From Desulforhabdus amnigena (lineage in GTDB: Bacteria > Desulfobacterota > Syntrophobacteria > Syntrophobacterales > Syntrophobacteraceae), in assembly GCF_027925305.1 (NCBI RefSeq), contig NZ_BSDR01000001.1:3924501-3988500 (forward strand): 64,000 nt of DNA. The letters are read 5' to 3'. The translations under genes and the position numbers were made by a program. The notes under the pieces were generated by a model that was given only the letters and a program-made list of their open reading frames with translations, was not told the origin of the DNA and ran no database searches. This document shows, piece after piece, positions 1-9,008 of this stretch (position 1 is its first letter; each line of letters starts with the position of its first letter).

Positions 1-95
1 GTTTGACGATGGTGATCGTGACTCATAATGTGGAGTTGGCTTCTATGATGCAAAGAACTTTTCGACTGGCGGATGGGCAACTGAGGGAAGAATGA
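1..95 (+). CDS. lolD: LolD-type ABC transporter ATPase, C-terminal end (partial)
   Basis: The window opens inside a gene. The frame beginning at base 3 encodes about 30 residues ending at a TGA at 93-95. It contains the ABC H-loop (V-T-H-N) followed by a stretch ending L-A-D-G-Q-L, as at the end of LolD/MacB-type ATPases. LolD powers release of outer-membrane lipoproteins from the inner membrane. Its position just before bamA matches the lolC-lolD-bamA order common in Desulfobacterota. Family assignment rests on this short tail plus context, so another ABC ATPase of the same subfamily cannot be excluded. Confidence 0.7.
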   Translation, partial: LTMVIVTHNVELASMMQRTFRLADGQLREE

Positions 96-241
96 GCGTT
101 GTCGAAAGCTGCGTTCTGTTTATGAATGATTCATTGCGTCCATTGATATGATAAGAAATTTTGCCTTTAATCTCCTGAAATCCAGAAGTGGTAGGAGCGA
201 TGGCCTTCGAGGGCCGGTCAGTCGGGGAATCGGGCTATAAC

Positions 242-250
242 GGGGGGGGG
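242..250 (+). promoter_or_regulatory. G9 homopolymer in the bamA ribosome-binding region
   Basis: Nine consecutive G residues lie 8 bases upstream of the bamA ATG, where the Shine-Dalgarno sequence should be, so the tract itself probably serves as the ribosome-binding site. The rest of the 96-258 gap holds a short GGCC...GGCC palindrome near 203-216 and no promoter I can identify with confidence. Confidence 0.5.
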
Positions 251-258
251 AAAACTTC

Positions 259-2898
259 ATGCGCAAGTTGTGGATGATTCTATGTCTTATTGGGATGAGT
301 TCCATCTCGTGGGCTCAGGACAGCACCCCAAGCGTTGCATTACTGCCTTTCACGATCCATAGCAAACAAGATACGGTCAAGACACAGAAAACGATCATTG
401 ATCTGCTGGTGCGTCAACTCAATGCGGAAGGCGTTAAGACCGTCGATCCTCAGGAAGTGGAAAAAATCGTTCGACCAGGTGAATCCGTGCAGATGGAAGA
501 CCAGGCGCGCTCCATCGGAAGGCGGCTCTCCGCAGGGTATGTCGTGACGGGCAGCCTGAACGAAATCGGCAACAACATCAGCCTGGATGCCAAACTGATC
601 GATGTTTCAGGCGCCAAGAAAACGGAACCGCTTTTTGCCGAAGAAAAGGGAATGGAAAACCTCGCCGCCGCTATCAACCAGATCATACAGCAGATGGCGG
701 TTCATCTTCTGGCCAAGGCGGTCATTGCAGATGTGAAGATCCAGGGCAACGAGCGCATCGAAGCTGAAGCCATCAAGTTGAATATCAAGAGCAAGAAGGG
801 GGAACTCCTCCGTTCGGAACAGGTGGCCGAAGATATCAAAGCCATATACAAGATGGGTTATTTCGAGAAGGTCGACGTGGAGGTGACCGACACATCGGCC
901 GGCAAAGTCCTGACCTTCGTATTGCAGGAAAATCCCACGGTCCAGGAAGTGCGCATCAAGGGCAACAAAAAGATCAAGGAAAAGGATATCCTCGCAGCTA
1001 TCGGCACCAGGCAGTACACGATCCTGCAAAAGAACGTGGTTGCCGAAGATGTACAGAAAATCTTGAAGCTTTACAGCCAGAAAGGCTATTACAACGCCGA
1101 CGTGAAGACGCAGATCGAGTTTCCCAAAGATCCCCGAAAAGCGACGGTGGTCTTCGACATCGATGAAAAGAATAAGGTTTACATCAAGAAGATTTCCTTT
1201 ACGGGGAACAAGAGTTTCTCGGGGCGCAAACTTCGTGGCATCATGCAGACCAAACAGAAGAGCGTGCTCTCCTGGGTCACCGATCGAGGCATTCTGCAGA
1301 AAGACATTATGGAAACGGATACGGATCGTTTGACCGTCTTCTATCATGATAAAGGGTTTATGGATGCCAAAGTGGGCACCCCTGAAATAACCCGCCGCGA
1401 TGATGGTTTTTATATCAATATTCCCATAGATGAAGGGGAACGGTATAAGGTTACGAGTGTCAAGGTTTCCGGTGACCTGATCAAGGATGAGGAAAAGATC
1501 AAAGAGGATCTGAAATCGAAATCCGGTGAATATTTCAGTCGTGAAAAACTGCGTGAAGATATTGACTTTCTCAGCAAGAGCTACATGAACGAAGGGTATG
1601 CCTACGTGCAGGTGGATCCCGAAGTGAAGCGCAACGCAGAAGACCAGACGGCAGACATCACCTACAATATAAAAAAAGGGGAACTGGTGCATATCGGGAG
1701 AATCTACATCACCGGCAACACCAAGACTCGAGACAAGGTGATTCGGCGTGAAATGAAGCTGGCGGAAGGGGATACCTTCAATTCGACTAAAATGGAAGAG
1801 AGCATGACGAACCTCAAGAAGCTCGACTATTTTGAAGATGTGGAAATCACTCCTTCTCGAGGGGAACAATCCGATATCATGAATCTCAATGTCAAGGTGA
1901 AGGAAAAGCTCACCGGAGCCATCAGTGTGGGTGGCGGTTTTTCTTCGGACGACGGGCTCTTTGCCAGTGGTGAAATCATGCAGCGCAACCTCTTCGGAAG
2001 AGGGCAGTCGCTGGGCTTCAAGGCCTATCTGGGCCAGGACGCTTCGCGTTATGTCGCCAGCTTCACGGAACCGTGGCTTTTCGACAGGCATATCATTGCC
2101 GGGATCGACGTTTATGACTGGCTCAGGGAATACAACGATTTTACAAAGGATGCCATCGGGTTTAGAATCCGGACGGGTTATCCCTTTGGAAACTACAGCC
2201 GGTTGAATACCTATTACACGTTTGAAGATGCCGATGTTACGGATGTAGCGGATACGGCTTCAGTGTACATCAAATCTCAGGAGGGACGCCGCATCAAAAG
2301 CAGCATTACCATGGGCGTCGAGCGGGATACGACCAATCATCCCTTCCTGCCCACCAAGGGTACCATCAATGCGGTCTCTATGGAATTCTCCTCCCAGTAC
2401 CTGGGCAGCGACAGCGATTTTATCAAGAGCGAAGTGCATTCGGGTTGGTATTTCCCGATTTACTGGAAGTTGGTGGGATTTGTGAGGGGGGAGTTTGGGT
2501 ATATCGACGAAACGGATCCGGATAATCCCGTCCCCATCTATGAACGGTTTTTCCTGGGCGGAATCAATTCACTGCGTGCGTTCGACTGGGGGGATGTCGG
2601 CCCCAAGGATGAGCAGGGGGAGGTCATTGGCGGCTTGACCTATGGCGTGGCCAACTTTGAAGTCCTTTTCCCACTGATTGAAAAGCTGGGTGTACGGGGT
2701 GTTGTCTTTTTTGATGCGGGCAACGCTTATAACGATATTGACGAATTTGATGTGTCGAATTTCAGGACCGATGCCGGTGCAGGCATTCGATGGAATTCTC
2801 CGTTTGGACCTCTTCGCATCGAGTGGGGCTACAATTTGGACCCCGAACCCGGCGAAGACAATTCGAAATGGCAGTTTTCAGCAGGTGCATTTTTCTAA
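259..2898 (+). CDS. bamA: Outer-membrane protein assembly factor BamA with extra N-terminal domain
   Basis: BamA folds and inserts beta-barrel proteins into the outer membrane. The protein (879 residues) has a signal peptide ending near A19-Q20, then an added domain of about 130 residues (about 24-150) resembling the TolB-N/FlgO/CsgG-like alpha-beta fold. Five POTRA repeats follow (about 152-545, recurrent I-x-G-N motifs) and then a C-terminal 16-strand barrel. The conserved loop-6 signature appears as G-G-I-N-S-L-R-A-F, where the usual VRGF is LRAF. The last residue is Phe, as expected for a beta-signal. E. coli BamA is about 810 residues, and the extra length is the N-terminal domain. It is followed 12 bases later by ompH. 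Confidence 0.95.
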   Translation: MRKLWMILCLIGMSSISWAQDSTPSVALLPFTIHSKQDTVKTQKTIIDLLVRQLNAEGVKTVDPQEVEKIVRPGESVQMEDQARSIGRRLSAGYVVTGSLNEIGNNISLDAKLIDVSGAKKTEPLFAEEKGMENLAAAINQIIQQMAVHLLAKAVIADVKIQGNERIEAEAIKLNIKSKKGELLRSEQVAEDIKAIYKMGYFEKVDVEVTDTSAGKVLTFVLQENPTVQEVRIKGNKKIKEKDILAAIGTRQYTILQKNVVAEDVQKILKLYSQKGYYNADVKTQIEFPKDPRKATVVFDIDEKNKVYIKKISFTGNKSFSGRKLRGIMQTKQKSVLSWVTDRGILQKDIMETDTDRLTVFYHDKGFMDAKVGTPEITRRDDGFYINIPIDEGERYKVTSVKVSGDLIKDEEKIKEDLKSKSGEYFSREKLREDIDFLSKSYMNEGYAYVQVDPEVKRNAEDQTADITYNIKKGELVHIGRIYITGNTKTRDKVIRREMKLAEGDTFNSTKMEESMTNLKKLDYFEDVEITPSRGEQSDIMNLNVKVKEKLTGAISVGGGFSSDDGLFASGEIMQRNLFGRGQSLGFKAYLGQDASRYVASFTEPWLFDRHIIAGIDVYDWLREYNDFTKDAIGFRIRTGYPFGNYSRLNTYYTFEDADVTDVADTASVYIKSQEGRRIKSSITMGVERDTTNHPFLPTKGTINAVSMEFSSQYLGSDSDFIKSEVHSGWYFPIYWKLVGFVRGEFGYIDETDPDNPVPIYERFFLGGINSLRAFDWGDVGPKDEQGEVIGGLTYGVANFEVLFPLIEKLGVRGVVFFDAGNAYNDIDEFDVSNFRTDAGAGIRWNSPFGPLRIEWGYNLDPEPGEDNSKWQFSAGAFF

Positions 2899-2910
2899 GG
2901 AGCGGAATGA

Positions 2911-3450
2911 ATGAAAAAGAGAATCTCAGGTTGGTGGATCTTATTGGTGCTTGGCATTTTTGTTGTTTCCTCTTCAACCGTTTGGGCTGCGTCGTCCCCC
3001 AAGATCGGATATTTTGAGTTGCCGACAGTCTTGCAGCAATCCCGCTGGGGAAAGCAGTCCAATGAAGAATTTAAGAGGGAGGGAGATTCCATCAAAGCGG
3101 ATGTCGACCGTAAGGTGCAGGCCTTTAAAACCGCCAAGGAAGAGTTCGACAAAAAGAAGGATGTATTGGACGAGAAGACCAAGGCAAAGAAAATCAAGGA
3201 GCTTCAGGCTCTTCAGCAGGAAGGCGAGAAGCTCCTGATGGAATCCAACGCGAAGATGAGCAAGCTTTCCAATGAACTGACAGGGCCTCTGGTCGACAAG
3301 GTGCTTGAAATCGTTCGGAGGATCGGAAAAGAAGAGAAGTACGATTACATTTTTGAACGTGAAAAAGCCGGAATCGTTTTTGCCGATGACAAGGAAAACT
3401 TGACGAGGCGCGTGATCGACGAGTTGGATAAAGTAGCTCCCCACAAATAG
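2911..3450 (+). CDS. skp: Periplasmic chaperone OmpH/Skp
   Basis: This is a 179-residue protein with a clear signal peptide (charged MKKR start, hydrophobic core, cleavage near V-W-A-A). A long charged helical region rich in Lys, Glu and Ala (about 45-125) is typical of the Skp/OmpH tentacles that hold unfolded outer-membrane proteins in the periplasm. The AGGAGCGG Shine-Dalgarno supports the ATG at 2911 over the out-of-frame ATG four bases earlier. The gene lies between bamA and lpxD, as in most Gram-negatives, and is followed by a strong terminator hairpin. Confidence 0.9.
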   Translation: MKKRISGWWILLVLGIFVVSSSTVWAASSPKIGYFELPTVLQQSRWGKQSNEEFKREGDSIKADVDRKVQAFKTAKEEFDKKKDVLDEKTKAKKIKELQALQQEGEKLLMESNAKMSKLSNELTGPLVDKVLEIVRRIGKEEKYDYIFEREKAGIVFADDKENLTRRVIDELDKVAPHK

Positions 3451-3484
3451 GCAACAAAAATAGATACCGGGCAGCGAGCTTCAG

Positions 3485-3523
3485 AACCGGAAGAGTTGAT
3501 AGACCTCAACTCTTCCGGTTTTT
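3485..3523 (+). terminator. Strong intrinsic terminator between ompH and lpxD
   Basis: A perfect 15-bp stem (AACCGGAAGAGTTGA at 3485-3499 with its complement at 3506-3520), a 6-base loop and a run of five T (3519-3523) form a textbook Rho-independent terminator. It ends only 32 bases before the lpxD ATG. A TTG at 3496 inside the hairpin would extend lpxD but is unlikely to be used. Confidence 0.85.
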
Positions 3524-3555
3524 GGTCGTTGGCTACTGGAACCGGAATTTTGTTC

Positions 3556-4626
3556 ATGACAGAGAGTGACAACAGAAATAATAAGAAGAAGTCATTTTCG
3601 TTGGGGGAGCTGGCCGGGCATTTGAGAGCTGCCGTCAAAGGAAACCCGGAAATCCGCATCGAAGGAGTGGGCTCCCTTGAGGATGCTTGTCCCGGCCAGC
3701 TGAGCTTCATTTCCGATAAAAAGTACCTATCCCTTTTATCCCAAACCAAAGCATCTGCTTTGATCGTGTCCCCAGCCCTTCAAGACATCGATTTTCCCCT
3801 TCTGGTATGCAAGCAGCCCTATCTTGCTCTGGCCAGGGTTGGGCAGCTTTTCGTGGAGCCGCCTTTTCTCCCCCCTGGAATTCATGATAGCGTCTGCCTC
3901 GGAGAAAACATTCAGTTGGGGGAGGATGTTCGCGTCGGTCCCCTAGTGCAAATCGGGAATCATTCTGAGATCGGCCGTGGTACCCGTATTTACGGGGGAG
4001 CCTATATCGGGGCCGGAGTCAGCCTGGGGCAGGATTGTCTCATTTACCCGGGTGTAACCATTTTGGATGGGTGTCGCATCGGAAACCGGGTCACCATACA
4101 CTCGGGGACAGTCATTGGAGCGGACGGATTTGGATTCGCGCAGGATGAAGAGGGGCATCACGTGAAAATTCCCCAGGTGGGGATCGTTCAGATCGATGAT
4201 GATGTGGAAATTGGTGCCAACTGCACCATCGACCGGGCCACTTTCGGGCGGACATGGGTGCAGCGGGGAACGAAAATAGACAATCTGGTCATGCTGGCAC
4301 ACAATGTCGTGGTGGGAGAGCATTCCATCATCGTGTCCCAGGTTGGAATCTCCGGAAGCACTCGCCTCGGAAAACATGTGATTTTGGCAGGCCAGGTGGG
4401 AGTCGTCGGGCACATAGAAATCGGCGATGGAGTTCGCATTGGAGCCAAGGCGGGAGTGAGCCGTTCGATCAAGGCCGGCCAGGATGTGGCGGGAATTCCT
4501 GCTCTGCCCCACAGGGAATGGCTTAGGGTCATGGGAAATTTGAGGCGCCTTCCACAATACAAGGATGAACTCATGGACCTCAAGAAGAAGATCGCTGAAC
4601 TCGAAGCATCTTTGCACAGGGAATGA
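3556..4626 (+). CDS. lpxD: UDP-3-O-acylglucosamine N-acyltransferase LpxD
   Basis: LpxD catalyses the third step of lipid A synthesis, N-acylation of UDP-3-O-acylglucosamine from acyl-ACP in the cytosol. The 356-residue product has the N-terminal uridine-binding region followed by a long left-handed beta-helix of I/V-G hexapeptide repeats (roughly residues 95-300). The catalytic His region is seen as [10 protein letters not shown]. The C-terminus is a charged helix. E. coli LpxD is 341 residues. The ATG at 3556 was chosen because it places the start after the terminator, with GGAA eight bases upstream. It heads a tightly packed operon through waaA. Confidence 0.95.
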   Translation: MTESDNRNNKKKSFSLGELAGHLRAAVKGNPEIRIEGVGSLEDACPGQLSFISDKKYLSLLSQTKASALIVSPALQDIDFPLLVCKQPYLALARVGQLFVEPPFLPPGIHDSVCLGENIQLGEDVRVGPLVQIGNHSEIGRGTRIYGGAYIGAGVSLGQDCLIYPGVTILDGCRIGNRVTIHSGTVIGADGFGFAQDEEGHHVKIPQVGIVQIDDDVEIGANCTIDRATFGRTWVQRGTKIDNLVMLAHNVVVGEHSIIVSQVGISGSTRLGKHVILAGQVGVVGHIEIGDGVRIGAKAGVSRSIKAGQDVAGIPALPHREWLRVMGNLRRLPQYKDELMDLKKKIAELEASLHRE

Positions 4627-4628
4627 TC

Positions 4629-5072
4629 ATGGATATTCTGGAAATTCTTAAAATTTTACCTCACCGCTATCCATTTTTGCTGGTGGACCGTGTGCTGGAA
4701 AGCACATCCGAAGAATTGGTGGCGCTCAAGAATGTAACGATCAACGAACCCTTTTTTCAGGGCCATTTTCCCGTTCAACCCATTATGCCCGGTGTTCTCA
4801 TCGTGGAAGCGCTGGCCCAGGCGGGGGGAATTCTCGCTTTTGAAAAACTGCCGGAACTGAAATCCAATGCGGTCTATTTCATGGGAATGGACAAGGTGCG
4901 GTTCCGCAAACCCGTGCGTCCCGGCGATCAGTTGATTTTGAAGCTGAAAATGCTCAAACAGCGTGGAGTCGTTTTCAAGATGCAGGGGGAAGCCTACGTC
5001 GACAATCAGCTTGTGGCGGAGGCGGAGCTCATGGCGACTATTGATCAGGGAAAGCCGGAAAAGAGTGAGTGA
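4629..5072 (+). CDS. fabZ: 3-hydroxyacyl-ACP dehydratase FabZ
   Basis: FabZ dehydrates 3-hydroxyacyl-ACP in fatty acid elongation and competes with the lipid A acyltransferases for the same substrate, which is why it sits in lpx operons. The product has the hallmark [13 protein letters not shown]-terminus, the catalytic His in G-H-F-P and the catalytic Glu in [10 protein letters not shown]. The start at 4629 is preferred over the ATG at 4623 because AGGGA at 4618-4622 is correctly spaced. The length (147 residues) matches the family. Confidence 0.95.
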   Translation: MDILEILKILPHRYPFLLVDRVLESTSEELVALKNVTINEPFFQGHFPVQPIMPGVLIVEALAQAGGILAFEKLPELKSNAVYFMGMDKVRFRKPVRPGDQLILKLKMLKQRGVVFKMQGEAYVDNQLVAEAELMATIDQGKPEKSE

Positions 5073-5143
5073 AGCCGGCTGAAACAAGCGGGTGTTCATC
5101 CTCAAGCCACCATTCAATCGATTTACAAGGAGAGAAGTACGCT

Positions 5144-5929
5144 ATGGAAATTCATCCCACTGCCATCGTGTCCCCCAAGGCTCAGTTGGCGGAGGATGTG
5201 ACGATACAAGCCTTCAGCGTTATCGGGCCGAACGTCACGATCGGCTCTGGCACCGTGGTGGGCCCCCATGCGGTCATCGACGGATGGACGACAATCGGGG
5301 AACGGAACCAGGTTTATCCTTTTGTTTCCATCGGATGTGCTCCCCAGGATATCAGCTATAAAGGTGAAGAAACTCAGGTGATCATCGGGGATGGGAACAT
5401 CTTTCGCGAAAACGTGACCGTCCACCGTGGTACCTGCAATGGCAGGAGTTGTACGCGCATTGGGAATCAGAGCTATTTCATGGCGTATTCCCATGTGGCG
5501 CACGACTGTATCATTGGGGACAATGTGGTAATGGCCAATGCCGCGACTCTGGGAGGGCATGTGCAGGTGGATGATCATGCGACTCTGGGGGGGTTGGTGG
5601 CAATCCATCAGTTCGTGCGTATTGGAACCCATGCATTCATCGGGGGCAAGTCGGGCCTGCGCATGGATATGCCGCCCTATATGCTGGCATTTGGTGCCCC
5701 TGCAAAGCTCTACGGACCCAATCTCGTGGGGCTCCGCCGCAATCATTTTTCAAAAGACGCCATTCATGCTTTGAAAAAGAGTTACAAGATCCTTTTCCGG
5801 TCCGGCCTGAGCTTGAAAGATGCTGTGGAGAAGGTTCGCGAGGAGGTTGATTTTCTTCCGGAAGTCGAGACCCTTGTGCGGTTCATGGAAGAGCATTCCA
5901 AACGGGGGGTTACAAAATTCACGGTATGA
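5144..5929 (+). CDS. lpxA: UDP-N-acetylglucosamine acyltransferase LpxA
   Basis: LpxA performs the first committed step of lipid A synthesis, O-acylation of UDP-GlcNAc (or an amino analogue). The 261-residue length is nearly the same as E. coli LpxA (262). A hexapeptide-repeat beta-helix begins at H-P-T-A-I-V, with the catalytic histidine in A-Y-S-H-V-A-H-D. The ATG at 5144 has AAGGAG eight bases upstream. An in-frame GTG at 5069 would add 25 unrelated residues. The stop overlaps the next gene's ATG (ATGA). Confidence 0.95.
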   Translation: MEIHPTAIVSPKAQLAEDVTIQAFSVIGPNVTIGSGTVVGPHAVIDGWTTIGERNQVYPFVSIGCAPQDISYKGEETQVIIGDGNIFRENVTVHRGTCNGRSCTRIGNQSYFMAYSHVAHDCIIGDNVVMANAATLGGHVQVDDHATLGGLVAIHQFVRIGTHAFIGGKSGLRMDMPPYMLAFGAPAKLYGPNLVGLRRNHFSKDAIHALKKSYKILFRSGLSLKDAVEKVREEVDFLPEVETLVRFMEEHSKRGVTKFTV

Positions 5930-7878
5930 GCGGTAGAGAAACGGATACTCCGAATATAGCGTATAGCCGGGTGGGACTCATTGCAGGGAGCGGTCAATTT
6001 CCGCTCCTTTTTGCTCATGCAGCCAGCCAGGCCGGTGTTGAGGTCGTCGCTGTGGGATTTGAAGGTGAAACCGACCCCATGCTGGCAAAATACGTCACCG
6101 AGTTCCACCTGTTGAAGCTCGGGCAGCTCAACCGCCTGATCAAGGTTTTCAAGAAGACCAGCATTTCTCATGCCGCCATGGCCGGGGCCATCAACAAAAC
6201 GAAGCTTTATGCCCGCATACGCCCGGATTGGCGTGCAGTCAAGCTGTTGAACCGGGTCCTGAACAAAAAGGACGATTTCCTCCTGAGAGCCTTGGCCGAA
6301 GAACTGGAATCGGAGGGGATATACATCGAGTCTTCGACCCTGTTTCTGCCATCCCTTCTGGCTCCCGAAGGCATCTTGACCCGCCGCAAACCCAACCGCC
6401 GCGAACTGGCCGATATTTCCTTCGGGTGGCGCATGGCCAAAGCAGTGGGGCACCTGGATATCGGGCAGTGCATGGTGGTCAAGAACCAGGCGGTCCTGGC
6501 TGTTGAGGGCATCGACGGCACCGATGCGACCATCCTTCGTGGAGGACGCTTGTGCCGTGGCGGAGCGGTGGTCGTCAAGGTGAGCAAGCCGATTCAGGAT
6601 CTGCGATTTGACGTTCCGGCCGTGGGCCTGGACACTATCGAAACCATGAAACGTGTAGGGGCTCGCGTTCTGGTGGTCGAAGCAGGAAAAACGCTGGTTT
6701 TCGATCTTGATCGAATGATCGATGTCGCCGATGCGGCTGGAATCACTTTTCTGGTTCGAAGAGATGAAGAAGAGATTTCCGAGGATGCCGATTCCCGAAA
6801 TGTGGCGGTGGTGCACCCCCGGGACACGATTGGCAGGGGTGAGGTTCCCCCCCGGAAGGTTCAGAGCGCAGTGTTCATCCGGAAGCCCAAACCGGATGCT
6901 CTGCGGGTGGGGGTAATCGGCGTGGGATACTTGGGGCGGTTTCACGCGCAAAAATACGCGCGCCTTCCGGAGGCCGATCTCGTCGCTGTTGCAGATATCA
7001 ATGAAGCCCAGGCCAAAAAAGTGGCGGCAGAAGTGCAGACGGAAGGTGTAAGTGACTACCGCCGGCTTTTGGGTCGTGTCGATGCCGTGAGCATTGTGAC
7101 CCCCACCGTTCATCATTACGATGTGGCCAGGGAATTCCTGGCTGCCGGTGTCCATGTGCTGCTGGAAAAGCCCATGACCCATACCCTGGAAGAAGGGGAG
7201 CAGCTCATTCGATTGGCCCGGGAGAAGGGATGTATTCTGCAGGTGGGCCATCTGGAGCGTTTCAATTCCTCCTTTGTCGCCTTGTACCCGCGCCTCAGGA
7301 ACCCCATGTTCATCGAGGCCCACCGACTGGCTTTGTTCAACGAACGCGGCCTCGAGGTGGATGTTATCCTCGATCTCATGATTCATGATATCGACATCGC
7401 GCTCCATATCATCCAATCCCCCCTGGAACGCATTCACGCTGCGGGCGTATCGGTCCTGACCCCCCTGCCGGATATCGCCAGTGTCCGGCTGGAATTCGTC
7501 AACGGCGCCGTGGCCAATCTCACGGCGAGCCGGATGTCCCTCAAAAATATGCGAAAGCTCAGGGTTTTTCAGGAAGACTGCTATCTTTCGGCTGATTACG
7601 CCAACAAAAGAGCTTACGCCGTTTACAAGGAAGAGGAATCCGATGATGCGGGGTACCCGCAGATTTCCGTCGAAGAGCTGGAAATCGAAGCAAAAGACGC
7701 TCTCGAGGAAGAAATCAGCTCTTTTCTGAGGTCCGTGCGGACGGGGGAGAAGCCTTTCGTGGACGGCGTCCAGGGGCTGAGAGCCCTTGCCGTGGCATTG
7801 GATATATCTCATCAAATCGAAGAACAGATGCGTGGAAAATGGCATTCTCCCAAAAACCATCCATCAAAATCTTCCTGA
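5926..7878 (+). CDS. lpxI: Fused LpxI-type UDP-2,3-diacylglucosamine hydrolase / Gfo-Idh-MocA oxidoreductase
   Basis: One uninterrupted 650-residue ORF joins two proteins that are usually separate. Residues about 6-285 match LpxI (DUF1009), which hydrolyses UDP-2,3-diacylglucosamine to lipid X: the G-L-I-A-G-S-G-Q-F-P-L start and the V-E-G-I-D-G-T-D-A and V-G-L-D-T-I motifs are all present. Residues about 326-640 form a Gfo/Idh/MocA dehydrogenase with a Rossmann motif (V-I-G-V-G-Y-L-G near 330) and the family E-K-P motif at 414-416. In related genomes such an oxidoreductase sits beside lpxA-lpxB and may be GnnA-like, making 3-keto UDP-GlcNAc for amide-linked lipid A, but no gnnB aminotransferase is nearby. 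LpxI function is confident; the oxidoreductase substrate is inferred. Confidence 0.88.
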   Translation: MSGRETDTPNIAYSRVGLIAGSGQFPLLFAHAASQAGVEVVAVGFEGETDPMLAKYVTEFHLLKLGQLNRLIKVFKKTSISHAAMAGAINKTKLYARIRPDWRAVKLLNRVLNKKDDFLLRALAEELESEGIYIESSTLFLPSLLAPEGILTRRKPNRRELADISFGWRMAKAVGHLDIGQCMVVKNQAVLAVEGIDGTDATILRGGRLCRGGAVVVKVSKPIQDLRFDVPAVGLDTIETMKRVGARVLVVEAGKTLVFDLDRMIDVADAAGITFLVRRDEEEISEDADSRNVAVVHPRDTIGRGEVPPRKVQSAVFIRKPKPDALRVGVIGVGYLGRFHAQKYARLPEADLVAVADINEAQAKKVAAEVQTEGVSDYRRLLGRVDAVSIVTPTVHHYDVAREFLAAGVHVLLEKPMTHTLEEGEQLIRLAREKGCILQVGHLERFNSSFVALYPRLRNPMFIEAHRLALFNERGLEVDVILDLMIHDIDIALHIIQSPLERIHAAGVSVLTPLPDIASVRLEFVNGAVANLTASRMSLKNMRKLRVFQEDCYLSADYANKRAYAVYKEEESDDAGYPQISVEELEIEAKDALEEEISSFLRSVRTGEKPFVDGVQGLRALAVALDISHQIEEQMRGKWHSPKNHPSKSS

Positions 7879-9008
7879 GCGCTGGGGAGGCATCCGGAGA
7901 CCTGCACGCCGCCGGGCTTGTCCGTGCCATCAAGTCCATTGCACCGTCCTCGAAGATCACATGCCTGGGAGGCCCTCAACTGAAGCAGGCGGGGGCTTCC
8001 GTTCTGGTGGACAACCGAGACATGGCCGTGGTCGGCCTCTTTGAAGTTTTTCGACACGCCAAAGTCATCTGGTGTGCGTGGCGAAAGATCAAACGTCATC
8101 TCGTTCAGGAGCGACCCGATCTCCTGATTCTCATTGATTTTCCCGACTTCAATTTCCTGCTTGCCCGCCAGGCGCACCGGCTGGGGATCAAAGTCCTCTA
8201 CTATATACCCCCCCAGATCTGGGCATGGAGAAGGGGGAGGGTGCATACCCTGAAACGCCTTGTGGACGAGATGGTGGTGATCCTGCCTTTCGAGGAGGAA
8301 TTCTACCGGCGCTACGGGGTGCAGGCGCACTTTCTCGGCCATCCCCTTTTGGACGTTGTGGAAGCTGCGCGGGAGGAGAGAGAAGGCCGTTATCGAACCC
8401 GTTCAACCGGTCCTTTTGTGGGGCTTCTTCCAGGCAGCCGACATTCCGAAATCCGGTCGCTTCTCCCCGAAATGCTGAAAACGGCTTCCCTCCTGATTCG
8501 ACGCTTGCCCGAGATCTCTTTTCTTCTGCCCGTTGCTCCCACACTGGATAGCCGGGCATTTGAAAGGGAAGTACTGCGTTCGGGTTTGCCCGTCCGGCTG
8601 GTGGAAGGGGACACCTATGGCGTAATCCGCGGCTGCGACCTGGTCATAACGGCCTCCGGGACGGTGACACTCGAGACGGCCATCCTGGGCGTTCCCATGA
8701 TCATCGTCTACAAGGTATCCCACTTCAGTTATTATTTGGGACGACACCTGATCAAGGTCAAACATGTGGGACTTCCCAATCTGATTGCGGGGCGGGGCAT
8801 CGTTCCCGAGCTGCTTCAGCACGAAGCCACTGCCGAACGCATTGCAGCAGAAGCCTTGGAAATGCTTCTGGATCCGAAAAAACTGGATGCACAACGGCAG
8901 GAACTGGCAAAAATTCGAAGCCATTTGGGCGAACCGGGTGTGGGGGCGCGTGTAGCCGGCTTGGTGATGCTCATGAAAACTGAAAAGCTGAAAGACCAGC
9001 CATGCTAG
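7839..9008 (+). CDS. lpxB: Lipid A disaccharide synthase LpxB
   Basis: LpxB joins UDP-2,3-diacylglucosamine and lipid X into the lipid A disaccharide at the inner membrane. The 389-residue protein (E. coli 382) has the N-terminal signature I-F-L-S-A-G-E-A-S-G-D-L-H, the P-Q-I-W-A-W segment, L-L-P-G-S-R-H-S-E and the nucleotide-binding S-G-T-V-T-L-E-T region of GT19. Its start overlaps the preceding fusion gene by 40 bases, so the two are probably translationally coupled. Confidence 0.95.
   Translation: MAFSQKPSIKIFLSAGEASGDLHAAGLVRAIKSIAPSSKITCLGGPQLKQAGASVLVDNRDMAVVGLFEVFRHAKVIWCAWRKIKRHLVQERPDLLILIDFPDFNFLLARQAHRLGIKVLYYIPPQIWAWRRGRVHTLKRLVDEMVVILPFEEEFYRRYGVQAHFLGHPLLDVVEAAREEREGRYRTRSTGPFVGLLPGSRHSEIRSLLPEMLKTASLLIRRLPEISFLLPVAPTLDSRAFEREVLRSGLPVRLVEGDTYGVIRGCDLVITASGTVTLETAILGVPMIIVYKVSHFSYYLGRHLIKVKHVGLPNLIAGRGIVPELLQHEATAERIAAEALEMLLDPKKLDAQRQELAKIRSHLGEPGVGARVAGLVMLMKTEKLKDQPC

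Noticed and set aside
607-2091. Long open frame antisense to bamA (494 codons)
   Set aside because: It lies wholly inside bamA on the opposite strand, has a composition set by bamA codons and no recognisable motif or ribosome-binding site.
5782-7860. 692-codon open frame antisense to the LpxI fusion
   Set aside because: It is a shadow of a confidently assigned gene, with His/Gln-rich low-quality sequence and no domain.
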